Position numbers and translations under genes: made by a program
Source of the DNA: Echinicola rosea
GTDB lineage: Bacteria > Bacteroidota > Bacteroidia > Cytophagales > Cyclobacteriaceae
Length of the DNA: 64,000 nucleotides
Assembly (NCBI RefSeq): GCF_005281475.1
Contig: NZ_CP040106.1
Span: 1,741,501 to 1,805,500, forward strand
Reading direction: 5' to 3'
Part shown: positions 16,222 to 26,200 of the stretch, one piece after another
How the letters are laid out: the number at the start of each line of letters is the position of its first letter
Position numbering within the stretch: the first letter of the stretch is position 1
Notes under the pieces: model-generated
What the model was told of the DNA's origin: nothing
Databases searched by the model: none
Seen by the model: only the letters and a program-made list of their open reading frames with translations

Positions 16222-17664
16222 TTAGGATACTGGGACTTCGCGTTTGGAAGAAGTACTGCTTAGGTCTGGTGCTGAGGTGTTTTTCTGGATGATTTTGCTG
16301 CTTGCGACGTACACGATTACGGCTACAAACCAGCCAGGCAATCCCAAGAAAAAGATTTCGACTCCTCCAAATAGATTGAGACCAAGACAGAAAATCAGTG
16401 TGATCAGCCAAGTGATGCCCACAGCAGGGTTGAAATTACGATTGGTCAATTCTGCGAAGTTGGATCTCATGCCCATTTTAGGCAATAGGAAAATGTCAAT
16501 AAATATGACGGCACCGAGTGGCATCAACACCAGTCCATAGAGTGCGACAAAGTCCAGCAGTTGCATCATCAAGGCGGGGAAACATGCGGCTATCGTGGTA
16601 ATCAATCCGACAAAGAGTGTGACTTTCCAGGTTTTCCAATTGGGGTTAATGGATTGGATGGCGAGTCCTGCACGGTAGAGGGTAGGATTGGCGGTCGTCC
16701 AGCCCGCGATGATCACACAGATCGCGCCTGCTATACCGACTGCTTCGTAGGCAATCGGGCCAGGGGCAAACACCAAGCTGCCGTCTGACTCCAGCAGGAA
16801 AAGTGAATACAAAATTCCGGAAGCTAGCCAAGCTACATAGTGTCCAAGGAAGACGCCTGTGGAAGTGGCGAAGCCTGCTGTCCACTTTTTGGCATATCTT
16901 AGGATGGACATGTCAGCCATTCCGATGTGCATGGCCATATTGCAAAACCAGGCGAAGAACATGATGTGCCAGAAGGTGAATTTGGTTTTGCCTTCCAAGG
17001 GCACTCCTGACCAAATGGTTTCTTGCGCGACTGGCCAGAAATCACTGATAGAATTGATCCCCATTCGCGGCAACACCGCTACTGCAGCTGCAACGAAGAT
17101 CATGATCATCCAAGGGGCGGCAATATTGGCAAATTTCACCACTTGGTTAAAGCCAAACATGGCGATGACCGTGGTGATGGCACCGACCACAAACACTGTA
17201 AGCACAAACCCAAAACTAGTAGGTAATGTGTCGTCCAGCGCCGGCATGGCCAAGTCAAAAGGAATGCCCACTGCTGTGGCTGCGACGGTGATCATGGCGC
17301 CTGCCAAAAAACAGAAGGCAACGGCATTGACCAAGTTATAGATCATGGTGAAGCGGCTTCCAGCTATTTTCTCTAATTGGAAGTACAACGTGTGTCGGGT
17401 TTTGGTAGCTGCTTTGCCTGTGAAATAAGCCCAACTGAGTACCGCGAGGATATTTCCTACCAGCAACCCGCTTACTAAGTCGATTGCACTGGCCCCGTGG
17501 GCGACAAACAGTGGGCCGAGGACAAACTCGGTTCCTGCAGTATGTTCGCCAGCATAGGTGCCTACAAACGATTTCCAGCTTTTAAGCTTGCTCTTAGGAA
17601 TAGCTTCCCTTTCATATTCGTTGACAGATTCTAATTTCTGTACGAGATTCTTTTTATCGGACAT
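16222..17664 (-). CDS. NCS1-like purine/cytosine permease family transporter
   Basis: 480 residues with about 12 hydrophobic segments. Conserved NCS1 features are visible: the N-terminal WKSFVGTYAGEHTAGTEFVLGPLFV region and central GWTTANPTLYRAGLAI, where a GWTxANPxxYRAG stretch is typical of the purine-cytosine permease group. It is an inner-membrane secondary transporter. The true substrate is uncertain: the family moves nucleobases and vitamins, but in this sugar-catabolic context a sugar, glycoside or uronate-derived compound is possible. It is followed by the small membrane protein and flanked by two GntR paralogues. Confidence 0.85.
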   Translation of the reverse strand: MSDKKNLVQKLESVNEYEREAIPKSKLKSWKSFVGTYAGEHTAGTEFVLGPLFVAHGASAIDLVSGLLVGNILAVLSWAYFTGKAATKTRHTLYFQLEKIAGSRFTMIYNLVNAVAFCFLAGAMITVAATAVGIPFDLAMPALDDTLPTSFGFVLTVFVVGAITTVIAMFGFNQVVKFANIAAPWMIMIFVAAAVAVLPRMGINSISDFWPVAQETIWSGVPLEGKTKFTFWHIMFFAWFCNMAMHIGMADMSILRYAKKWTAGFATSTGVFLGHYVAWLASGILYSLFLLESDGSLVFAPGPIAYEAVGIAGAICVIIAGWTTANPTLYRAGLAIQSINPNWKTWKVTLFVGLITTIAACFPALMMQLLDFVALYGLVLMPLGAVIFIDIFLLPKMGMRSNFAELTNRNFNPAVGITWLITLIFCLGLNLFGGVEIFFLGLPGWFVAVIVYVASSKIIQKNTSAPDLSSTSSKREVPVS

Positions 17665-17754
17665 GTTGTTAAATCGTATTTTGGGTAGCTGTGAAATTAA
17701 AAAAATATAGGATGAAAGCTATCCTGTACTGTTATGACGGAATGATATGGTGAT

Positions 17755-18804
17755 TTAGATGGAACCCCTGTCAATAAAATTAAAGACATTCTTCACCACC
17801 TCTTTTTTGCGTTTTTTGATCATGTACGCGGCTGTTTCCCCCATTACCTTAAAGTCAGTGGACATGACGGTAATGCCCAACAGTTCCTTTAAGGGAGTGT
17901 CGTTGTAGGAGATGACCCCTACGTCTTCGCCAAGCAAGTATTCTTCATCCCTGATTTGTCTCATGAGATTGACCAAGTCGTTTTCCTCAATAAGGATATA
18001 TGCATCATTGGGGCTCAGTTCCATCTCTGGGTAGATGGTGTTGATGATTTCAAATTCCAGTCCGAATTCCACACAAAATTTCTTGAATCCCTGTTTGATT
18101 TCTTTGGGGTAGGGGTAGATGACATTGTCCGGATAAACCAAAATCAACGTGTCGTATTTTTGCAAGCGGGCTTGTCCTTCTTTCAGTGCTTTGTAAATGT
18201 CCATTTTAAAGTCCTGATAGATGGAGGCCACTTCATCCCCAAGGTCGGGCATGTAGTTGTCCATGACGATCAGCTTATCGGGAGAGATTTTGCGCAGCGC
18301 ATCGATGACCTCTTGATTGTAGTTGTTGTGGTGTAAATCGCCATCCTTGAAGTGTGGCATGACGACATAGTAATCATAAGCTCCCGCATTTTCATTGAGC
18401 AGGTTCAGCAGGTTTTTGGGATCGCAATGATAGATGTGGAGATCTACCTGTGCGTCTGCTCCCAAGCTATTGACAAAGGAATTGTAGATGCGAAGTTTGT
18501 AGTTGGACAGTTTGTTCAGTAAGAAAAGCACCTTCACTTGGGATTGGGATACGTTTCTGGCGACATAATACCCCTTTCCTTTTACAGAAACGATAATTTT
18601 CTTTTTCTTAAGAAGATTATAGGCTTTTTCTACGGTGTCCCTCGACAGATAGTACTCTTCACTGATCTCATTGATAGAGGGGATTTTTTCGCCCACAGAA
18701 AGGCTGCCCTTTTCAATGTCCTCAATGATGGAATTGACGATTTGCTGGTATTTCGGAATCCTGGACTCCGAATCGATACGGATGGATGTTGGAGCTTCGA
18801 TCAT
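17755..18804 (-). CDS. GntR-type transcriptional regulator with sugar-binding-like domain (paralogue 2)
   Basis: About 349 residues, starting MIEAPTSIRIDSESR. A longer start at 18873 would read through an operator-like palindrome at 18820-18837, so the shorter start is preferred. Winged HTH at 14-80 (SRIPKYQQIVNSIIEDIEKG, EYYLSRDTVEKAYNLLKKKKI), then a LacI-like effector domain to the end (DVGVISYNDTPLKELLGITVMSTDF). It shares most of its sequence with the regulator at 13553. The operator sites upstream suggest autoregulation. The neighbouring permease, esterase and GH106 gene suggest control of rhamnose-containing glycan use. Confidence 0.88.
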   Translation of the reverse strand: MIEAPTSIRIDSESRIPKYQQIVNSIIEDIEKGSLSVGEKIPSINEISEEYYLSRDTVEKAYNLLKKKKIIVSVKGKGYYVARNVSQSQVKVLFLLNKLSNYKLRIYNSFVNSLGADAQVDLHIYHCDPKNLLNLLNENAGAYDYYVVMPHFKDGDLHHNNYNQEVIDALRKISPDKLIVMDNYMPDLGDEVASIYQDFKMDIYKALKEGQARLQKYDTLILVYPDNVIYPYPKEIKQGFKKFCVEFGLEFEIINTIYPEMELSPNDAYILIEENDLVNLMRQIRDEEYLLGEDVGVISYNDTPLKELLGITVMSTDFKVMGETAAYMIKKRKKEVVKNVFNFIDRGSI

Positions 18805-18819
18805 TTTGGGGGTTAGTCG

Positions 18820-18837
18820 TTTGCGCAATCGATTGTA
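18820..18837. promoter_or_regulatory. Operator-like palindrome, site 1
   Basis: tttgcgcaatcgattgta contains the perfect palindrome caatcgattg. It lies 16 bases before the preferred GntR start at 18804 and is the exact reverse complement of the site at 19102-19119. Likely regulator-binding site for the GntR paralogue. Confidence 0.6.
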
Positions 18838-19101
18838 ATATAAATAGAACTTGCTATACCAAGCAAGTTCCAACAGTAATTTTATGTGGGTGGTAGGCGC
18901 TTTTTATCAGTACTTCAATATTTGTTGGTTTATAATATTATCTTTTCGTTGTTTAAACGCTTTTTTTAAGGAAATATAATTTGGATAGCCTCCTCTGTTA
19001 ATTTAAGGGTTTTCTTGTAATTATGAAAGGCAACCGAAAGGTTCGAAATCGTTTGCTTTAAATATATATGGTTTGATTTAGCGATGTATAATACTATTTT
19101 G

Positions 19102-19119
19102 TACAATCGATTGCGCAAA
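19102..19119. promoter_or_regulatory. Operator-like palindrome, site 2
   Basis: tacaatcgattgcgcaaa is the exact reverse complement of site 1, 282 bases away. The two sites could allow loop formation, or the second could act on a transcript toward the other side. No gene starts next to it on the plus strand. Confidence 0.5.
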
Positions 19120-19481
19120 TTTGCAGAACGTCTATAAATGCGGAGTTTTGTGCCTTTTCGACAGCCTAAAAGGATCAAATGGAGCCAAGGTGTTAAATCC
19201 TTATGGTTTGGATAATATCTTGGATCAAGTGAAAAGTTGAGGATGGGTAATGGTTCGGATAGAATACTGATGGGGCGGATCCGCCACGGCGCGACAGGTT
19301 AATAAGATTTGCGGTGATTTTTTTCTTTTTTTATCGATAGTCTGCCCCTTGATCTTTCGGGGAAAAGCAGGAAAGCCCAATCCACCAAGGTGATCAGGTT
19401 TTCGTAGCCAAAGCCGATCAAAAAAGGGGGAAGACCTTTAACTAAACGGCATTGATTTCGGGTTAAAACCGGTGTGGGGAA

Positions 19482-19553
19482 AAAAATAGGCTGTCTCACC
19501 ACTCATATTGACGTGTTACTTAGGGTAACATTTCTACTTATGATGAGACAGCC
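19482..19553 (-). terminator. Large hairpin terminator of the GH106 gene
   Basis: Stem ggctgtctca/tgagacagcc with an inner gttac/gtaac stem and, on the minus strand, a T run (the A run at 19480-19486). It follows the stop at 19582. Confidence 0.75.
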
Positions 19554-19581
19554 AGTGCTGTGATGGACAGTCTTTTATCGC

Positions 19582-22371
19582 TCAAAAAACCTCCAATTCC
19601 ACCGGTCCTTCCAGCCCAGAAGGCATCACCTCCCAAGTGGAGGCGTCAAATGGCTTGTAATTGATGTTGACAAAATTGATTTCGTGGTAATTTCTCCACT
19701 CCAGCCCTTGCTGGTCCATGTAGCGGACACGGTTGGCCATCAGGTTGGCCACTTGGATCTTAATTTCATTTTTGCCGTCTTTCAGGTATTTTCCTACTTG
19801 AAGCTGGTATGGGATACTCCAGGCGTAGCCAGCTTCTTGGCCATTGATCCAGACTTTGGCACTTTCATATACTTTTCCGAGTTTTAGCAAGTAGTGCTTT
19901 CCTTCGGTTTTTTGGAGGTCAAATGTGGTGCTGTAAGTCGCCTGTCCCGAAAACTCATTGGCTTTTTTGTCACCATTGGCCGTCCAAGGTTGGATGGTTT
20001 CGAAGGCCTGGTCTTGGGGAAGATCCGGTCCTCCACCGTCAAAATGAAGCATCCATGGACCTTTCACAGGGACGGTTTGAGCAGCTTCTGCCCGGTATGT
20101 CCAGTGATCTGCCGAAGTGGTCTCCGCTGCCGAAGCTTGCAGCAAAAGGCTTTCACCGGATTCCAAACGTACTTTGACGACTGTTTTAGCTTCTTGGCGG
20201 TGGCTCTTTGCCAAGCCGCTTTCTCCTGTGAGCGGATTCATTAGGAATACAGAAGAAGCTGCTACATTTAGCGTGATTTCCTCATCGATGGTATTGGCAG
20301 TATGGTTAACCAAAAAGTAATACTTGTCATCCCCAACTGCCCGACGGATGAATTGCAGCCCGCTGTCCGTAAGGGATTCTCTTTCGATCGCTTCATTTTT
20401 CAGGGCATGCTGGAATTGAGCGTTCAGGACGATTTTTCCTTTGCCGATAGCCGCTTCTCCTTGATCATTAAATTGGAGTTGACTCCAGGTTTCGGCCAGC
20501 TGCTTTTCGCGTTTTTCCACTTCAAAGTGACCAGGCACATGTTCGGGAACTGCCTCAAAGATCACCGTGGCACCTTCATTGGCCAACTGGATGGCACCTT
20601 CCAAGGTTTTGACAGGGAAATACTCCATCTTGGGGATCAGTAAGGCTTTGGCCGGTGAGGCCTCCCCATGGGTAAGGATTTTTCCATCCTTAACGCTAGC
20701 TTCACGGATCAGTTTATCCGATGCAAAATCAAGTGAATAGCCCTGCTCCATCAGCTCGGTAGTCTGTGCATAGAAGGCAGTAGGGTGTAGCCAGTCATCG
20801 ATATGGTGGACAGAAATCATCTTGAACATATTGCCCTCTTCAGCCCATACGTCATAGACAGGCCAGTACACGATCAGCTCATTGTCAGGCTTGCCGGCCT
20901 GTAGGACAGATTGGCAGCGGGCAATGTAGTCGTTGAAGCTTTTGAAATGTGGCCATAGGCTGTTTTGCTGCGTGAGGTTAAGGGAGGCGTAAAAAAGCCA
21001 TCCCGGAAATTCAATGTCCTTGGGGGAATAGGTGACGCCGTGGTAAAAAACATGGTTGATGCCGGCAAGGAATGCTTGGTCCACCTCAGGTTTCATCTGG
21101 GAGAATGAAGACTTAAAGTGTTCGCCCAGCCACGTGAAGGTCTCACAGGATATCAATGGCTTTCCGGCCAAGTGACCTGCCGAGGATGCAAATTTCAGCA
21201 TGATCGGATCAGGATCCACATTTCGGATATCGGCACTGTCCCTTCTGAGTCCCGGAATAGGGAAGTAGCTAGAGCCAAAGGTCTCGCACTCCGGGATGTC
21301 CACCGTGGCGTACAGGTCTATCAGATTGCCAGGAGAGCCGTGTGCTTGGTTTTTGGTTTTTTTGCCTTTACGGTGCGCCCATTCCGTCCAGTTTTCCGTA
21401 AAATGCTCCAAAAGTAGTTCGTGGAGCGTCTGGCGGTAATCCGATTTGATGCGGGCGGTTTCTTCGTTATTTTCCTCGCCAAGAAGCTGTGGCAAGTAAG
21501 CTTTTAGGTCATAGCCCCTTCGCTGCTGAAATTCGTCCAGGAACTTCTTCGTGAAGTTGGCCCCATACACCTCAAAGCTGTCATTGTAAAAGGCCCTTAT
21601 TCCGGGGGTGTCCTCTCCGAAAGCTCTTGCGAATACATCCAAGTAGCTGTTGACCGCTTCTGTGGAAAAATGATCCAAGGTATAGCCTTGACCTCCTGGG
21701 GCAGCCCTTTTGACCTTTTGGCCTGTTTTTCCGTTATAGAGGGCCATGATTTTCCAGTTTCCCTCGGCTTCCCAGCTAAGTTGTCCTTGTGTGGAGACTT
21801 GGTCGGTGATTTCTTCTACCTGTCCATTGTCTCCGTAAGCCATGACGGCGATAAGCTCGGGGCTGAGTTCAGGGCGCTTTTTATCCTCCCAGGTCAGGTC
21901 TTGGGCGAAAGCCCCTTGTCCCATATAGTCAAATTCCTTTGTGACCAGTTTAGATGCGGCATGGTCGGCATCGACAAAGGGCCCGCCAAAAGGCCAGCCC
22001 GTTCCTTGGGTCAGGTCCACTTGCATGTCCAAGCTGTCTGCCACATCGATGGTGTACCTGAGCATGTCCAGCCACTCCTCAGACAAGAATTCCAGGTAGC
22101 GGTCTTCATACCCTTTTGCCCCGTAAATAGGGGCTATTTCTACGCCACCAAGGCCTGCGTCTGCATATTCGTACATCAGGTAGCTGAGGTTTTCTTTGTC
22201 CACGGCATTGCCCATCCACCACCATCGTGTCCAAGGTTTGGACTGGTTGGTGATTTCGGGCCAGGAATTCGGTGTTATCGATGGTTTATTGGCCGGTTGT
22301 TCAGAAGGGGGCTGACATGAAATGGCGAATAAGCCAACAGCTGGAAGGAAAGACTTTAGGGTAAGTTTCAT
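19582..22371 (-). CDS. GH106-type alpha-L-rhamnosidase-like lipoprotein
   Basis: 929 residues with a lipoprotein signal (LFAISC near residue 19). The N-terminal hallmark block WWWMGNAVDKENLSYLM...GGVEIAPIYGAKGYEDR, then DLTQGTGWPFGGPFVD, identifies the GH106 family. The C-terminal region from about 790 is a beta-sandwich (KVWINGQEAGYAWSIPYQL) like the carbohydrate-binding domain of GH2 enzymes. GH106 enzymes release alpha-L-rhamnose from rhamnogalacturonan or similar glycans. The protein is attached to the outer-membrane or periplasmic side. L-rhamnose mutarotase is just upstream (22432), supporting rhamnose as product. Confidence 0.88.
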   Translation of the reverse strand: MKLTLKSFLPAVGLFAISCQPPSEQPANKPSITPNSWPEITNQSKPWTRWWWMGNAVDKENLSYLMYEYADAGLGGVEIAPIYGAKGYEDRYLEFLSEEWLDMLRYTIDVADSLDMQVDLTQGTGWPFGGPFVDADHAASKLVTKEFDYMGQGAFAQDLTWEDKKRPELSPELIAVMAYGDNGQVEEITDQVSTQGQLSWEAEGNWKIMALYNGKTGQKVKRAAPGGQGYTLDHFSTEAVNSYLDVFARAFGEDTPGIRAFYNDSFEVYGANFTKKFLDEFQQRRGYDLKAYLPQLLGEENNEETARIKSDYRQTLHELLLEHFTENWTEWAHRKGKKTKNQAHGSPGNLIDLYATVDIPECETFGSSYFPIPGLRRDSADIRNVDPDPIMLKFASSAGHLAGKPLISCETFTWLGEHFKSSFSQMKPEVDQAFLAGINHVFYHGVTYSPKDIEFPGWLFYASLNLTQQNSLWPHFKSFNDYIARCQSVLQAGKPDNELIVYWPVYDVWAEEGNMFKMISVHHIDDWLHPTAFYAQTTELMEQGYSLDFASDKLIREASVKDGKILTHGEASPAKALLIPKMEYFPVKTLEGAIQLANEGATVIFEAVPEHVPGHFEVEKREKQLAETWSQLQFNDQGEAAIGKGKIVLNAQFQHALKNEAIERESLTDSGLQFIRRAVGDDKYYFLVNHTANTIDEEITLNVAASSVFLMNPLTGESGLAKSHRQEAKTVVKVRLESGESLLLQASAAETTSADHWTYRAEAAQTVPVKGPWMLHFDGGGPDLPQDQAFETIQPWTANGDKKANEFSGQATYSTTFDLQKTEGKHYLLKLGKVYESAKVWINGQEAGYAWSIPYQLQVGKYLKDGKNEIKIQVANLMANRVRYMDQQGLEWRNYHEINFVNINYKPFDASTWEVMPSGLEGPVELEVF

Positions 22372-22431
22372 AGGTTTTAAATGCTAATTGAAATAGTGGG
22401 CTTCCGTTTTCTTTTTGAACGGGAGCAGCCT

Positions 22432-22746
22432 TTACAAGGTGAAAACCTCTTTTAGCGGAATGCTTATGGGCGACTGGTCGGGATTGGTTTCCATGATATC
22501 GGCCATGTATGCCCACCATTTTTGTACGATTTCTGTAGTGCCCAAATCCTGGGAGGAACTGCCGCCTGCCACGGTTTGTACCGCAAATAGGGTGGAGGAT
22601 TCCTGATCCAGGTATATACTGTAATCCTGCACACCATTTTCCTTTAGCAAGGTCACCAGTTCAGGCCATATTTCACGATGTCGTTTTTCGTATTCTGCCT
22701 CATGTCCAGGCAGTAGTTTCATCTTGAAGGCAATTTGTTTTGTCAT
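22432..22746 (-). CDS. rhaM: L-rhamnose mutarotase
   Basis: 104 residues of the RhaM (DUF718) family: MTKQIAFKMKLLPGHEAEYEKRHREIWPEL, DYSIYLDQESSTLFAV and QKWWAYMADIM are characteristic. The enzyme interconverts alpha and beta anomers of L-rhamnose; the conserved His near residue 23 lies in KRHREIWPEL. Typical length. It lies 60 bases upstream of the GH106 gene on the same strand, so the two are probably co-transcribed. No rhamnose isomerase or kinase is in the window. Confidence 0.93.
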   Translation of the reverse strand: MTKQIAFKMKLLPGHEAEYEKRHREIWPELVTLLKENGVQDYSIYLDQESSTLFAVQTVAGGSSSQDLGTTEIVQKWWAYMADIMETNPDQSPISIPLKEVFTL

Positions 22747-22857
22747 TTTTTAAGCGGAATTATTGTCCTAGCTCCTAAGAAACATAATAATGCTGAAATA
22801 ACTGTTATGATCTGACGGGTAAGCGGGGAAATCGTTTTAAACTATTCGTAAAGAGAT

Positions 22858-22933
22858 GTCAGCCTGAGCGGAGTCGAAGCCTAGACGTTACACCCCGACG
22901 CTACTTGGAGGATGGACAGGTTCACTCGGTCTG
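22858..22933. repeat. Dispersed palindromic repeat of the CTGAGCGGAGTCGAAG type
   Basis: Starts gtcagcctgagcggagtcg and ends cactcggtctgac, an imperfect inverted repeat. This type of unit is frequent between genes in Bacteroidota. It sits between RhaM and PUL 1. Confidence 0.55.
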
Positions 22934-23011
22934 ACGCTTTTTGCCTGAATTAAATAACTCCGTGGGGTTAAAAGCAATTTCCCTGGACGGGTATGGGGTG
23001 TGATACAGGAA

Positions 23012-23059
23012 TTCAAACGTTTGAAAAATGGATGACACGGGATACTACAGCACAAGAAT
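23012..23059 (+). promoter_or_regulatory. Candidate control region of PUL 1
   Basis: Contains the perfect 14-bp palindrome ttcaaacgtttgaa (23012-23025), which includes the 11-mer AACGTTTGAAA found twice upstream of the GH28 gene at 50443. It is followed by actacagcacaagaat (23044-23059), which resembles motifs upstream of the SusC gene at 44052 and the GH105 gene at 40356. About 180 bases before the SusC start. Confidence 0.5.
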
Positions 23060-23229
23060 CAAGGACTTTTCCACTACTTTAGGAGGAAAAGGAGCAATGC
23101 TTGTTTTCTTGATCGATCGACAAGTAAGCTCTCCAGTATGCTAAATGGTGGCTTTTATAGAAAAGCAGATGTAATGAAAGGATCGGAAACGGAATGTTTT
23201 CCGGTATGACAAACCCTAAAAAATAACCA

Positions 23230-26200
23230 ATGAAAAGACAATTAACCCTTAAGAATCCATGGCAAAAGCGAGCGCTTTTGTTCATGTCCATGGCCTATGG
23301 TGCTGTTGCAAATGCAGAGGAAACCCCCTTTCCTTCAGGTCATTTAGCCCATAATGACGTAGAAATCACGATTAATAACTTGGAAAAGCAGATCTCAGGC
23401 ACTGTGATCTCTAGCGAAGACAATCTACCGCTTCCTGGTGTAAGTATTCTACTTAAAGGTACTGGACGAGGAACTGTTACAGATATAGACGGTAAGTTTA
23501 CCTTGGAAGTACCTGATGATGGAGCTGTGCTGACCTTTAGCTCCATTGGATTTGAGACACAAGAAGTAGCAGTGGGCAACCAGACTACCTTGAATGTAAC
23601 CCTGCAAGTGGACATGCAGCAGCTGGGAGAAGTGGTAGTGGTAGGTTATGGTACCCAGAAAAAAGCCAATATCACGGGAGCTATTGCGCAGATGGAGCCA
23701 GAAAACCTAACCGAACGGCCCATTCAGCGGGTTGATCAGGCCTTGGTTGGCCAAATGGCCGGTGTCCGTGTGAAGCAGACTACCGGGGTTCCCGGTCAGG
23801 GATTTGATATCCAGATCCGGGGTGTGGGCTCCATTACGGCGAATAGTCAGCCCCTTTATGTGATCGATGGCTTCCCCTTGGAAGCTGCAGGTGGCAATCC
23901 CATGGACAATATCAGTCCCAATGACATCGAGTCCATCCAAGTGCTAAAAGATGCGGCAGCGGCTGCCATCTACGGATCCCGTGCCGCCAACGGTGTGGTC
24001 ATGATCAATACTAAAAGCGGTAAATCCGGAAAAGCACAGATCAGTCTAAACTCTTATATAGGCTTTAACGAAACTGTCAAGAAGCTGGACGTCCTCAGTC
24101 CTACCGAGTGGATCGACCGGGCCACTGAGATGATCAATACCCAGTGGGAGCAGTCGGGTGAGGGCCGCAGCGCATCACAAAGCTTGGCAGAAAGGGAGGC
24201 CATCCTCGGCGGCTTTGACCGAAACTATATGTACGATGAGCGTTGGATGATGGAAGGCTATCCCGGACTAACACTGGTAGATTGGCAGGATCACCTTTTC
24301 CGAAAGGGATTGGTTCAGAATTACCAGCTCAATGCATCCGGTGGTAACGAGAGCGTGAAATATTTCATCTCTGGAGATTACCTCGACCAGGAGGGAATTG
24401 CCATTGGATTGGATTATAAACGCTATTCTGCCCGGGCCAATGTAGAAGTACAGGCAAATAACAAACTTAAATTTGGACTGAACCTGAATCCTTCCTATTC
24501 CACCTTAAATGATCCAGGTGTGGAAGGGAAGGACGCCATTACGCACACCACAGTGGGCATGGCACCAGTGGTGGAGGCTGATGCAGGACTTAATACAGGC
24601 GTGGGGGATACTCCGCTTTACACTTGGGCAAGTTCTCGCTTGAGCCCGATCGCTTACGCCAATGCAAGGCTAAATGAAACCACGATTTTCCGAAACTTGG
24701 CTACCGCCTACGGACAATACGATTTTATTGAAGGGCTCGCATTTAAGACCACGCTAAACGTGGACAATGTGGACCAGCAGAACAAAAATTATACGCCAGC
24801 TGCGGTGACCAGAAATAAGCAGACTACAGGAGGTTTTAATGGGTATCGGAAATTGACGTTTGTCAATGAGAATACGCTGACCTATAACAGGTCCTTTGAT
24901 GAGGCGCATAACCTGAATGCGGTCATCGGGATGTCGTACAATTTCAATAAGCGAAATACCTATACCATGGGCGGTAACTTTGATGTAGAAGGCATCACCA
25001 CCCTTAATGCCGCTGTGATCAATGCAGGCAGTACCAATACCACCGAAACACAGAGCACCTTGCTGTCTTATTTTGGACGGGTGCAATACGACTATAAAGG
25101 TAAATACCTGGTGTCGGCATCTGCCAGAAGGGACGGTTCTTCCCGTTTTGGTGATGAAACCAAATGGGGCTTTTTCCCTTCTGTGTCCTTGGGTTGGAGG
25201 CTTTCTGATGAGGAATTTATGAAAGATGTGTCCTTGATCAGCGACCTGAAATTAAGAGGGAGCTGGGGACTTTCCGGAAATAATGGCATCGGGGATTATT
25301 CCCATATTGCCACTTTGGATTTTGCCAATTACTCCTATGGAGGAGCCCTGAACAATGGCTTGATTCCCGGGAACTTTCCCAATCCCCAACTCGGCTGGGA
25401 AGAGTCTGAGATGATGAACGTGGGCTTGGACTTGGGCGTGCTCCAAAACAGGATATATGCTTCCTTTGATTACTATACCCGGAAGAATACCAACCTGCTA
25501 TTGAATATTCCTGTGCCCTCTGCGACAGGATTCACTACCGCACTGACCAACATCGGCGAAGTGATGAACAAAGGCTGGGAGCTGGAACTGACTTCCCGAA
25601 ATATCACGGGGCAATTCGAGTGGACAACCAATGTCAACCTCAGTCATAATAACAATGAGGTAAGGCAGTTGGGACCAAACAATACGCCAATTTTGGGCGG
25701 TAGCTTTGACATCAACCACCGCATTACCATGGTGGGCCAACAGATGAATACACTGTTTTTGGTACAGAATATTGGTATCCTGACCCAAGAGGAGATCGAT
25801 AATGGAGCAGCTCTTTATGGCAATCAGGAAGAAGGCGATCCACAATATTTGGATGCCAACAACGATGGAGTGATAGACCCTGATGACAGGATTTTGTCAG
25901 GTAATCCTAATCCGGATTATATCTGGGGCATTACTAATAATTTTAGGTACAAGGGTTTTGACCTCAACATCCTTGTCCAAGGACAATGGGGAGGTTTGAT
26001 CTATTCCACCTTTGGTCGTGCGATGGATCGTCCGGGCATGGGCTATGTGGAAAATACCCTTGGAAGGCACCGCAACAGGTGGAGATCTCCTGAAAACCCC
26101 GGAGATGGTGAGACCGGAAAGGCCGTTTCGAGCTTTGGTAGGATCAAAAATACCGACTGGCTGTACCCATCCGATTATTGGAGAATCCGAAACATTACAC

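Noticed and set aside
18805-18873. Longer N-terminus of the GntR gene
   Set aside because: It would run through the operator palindrome; the GntR domain begins after 18804.
18966-19178. 70-codon ORF upstream of the GntR gene
   Set aside because: AT-rich, no homology pattern, crosses the operator site.
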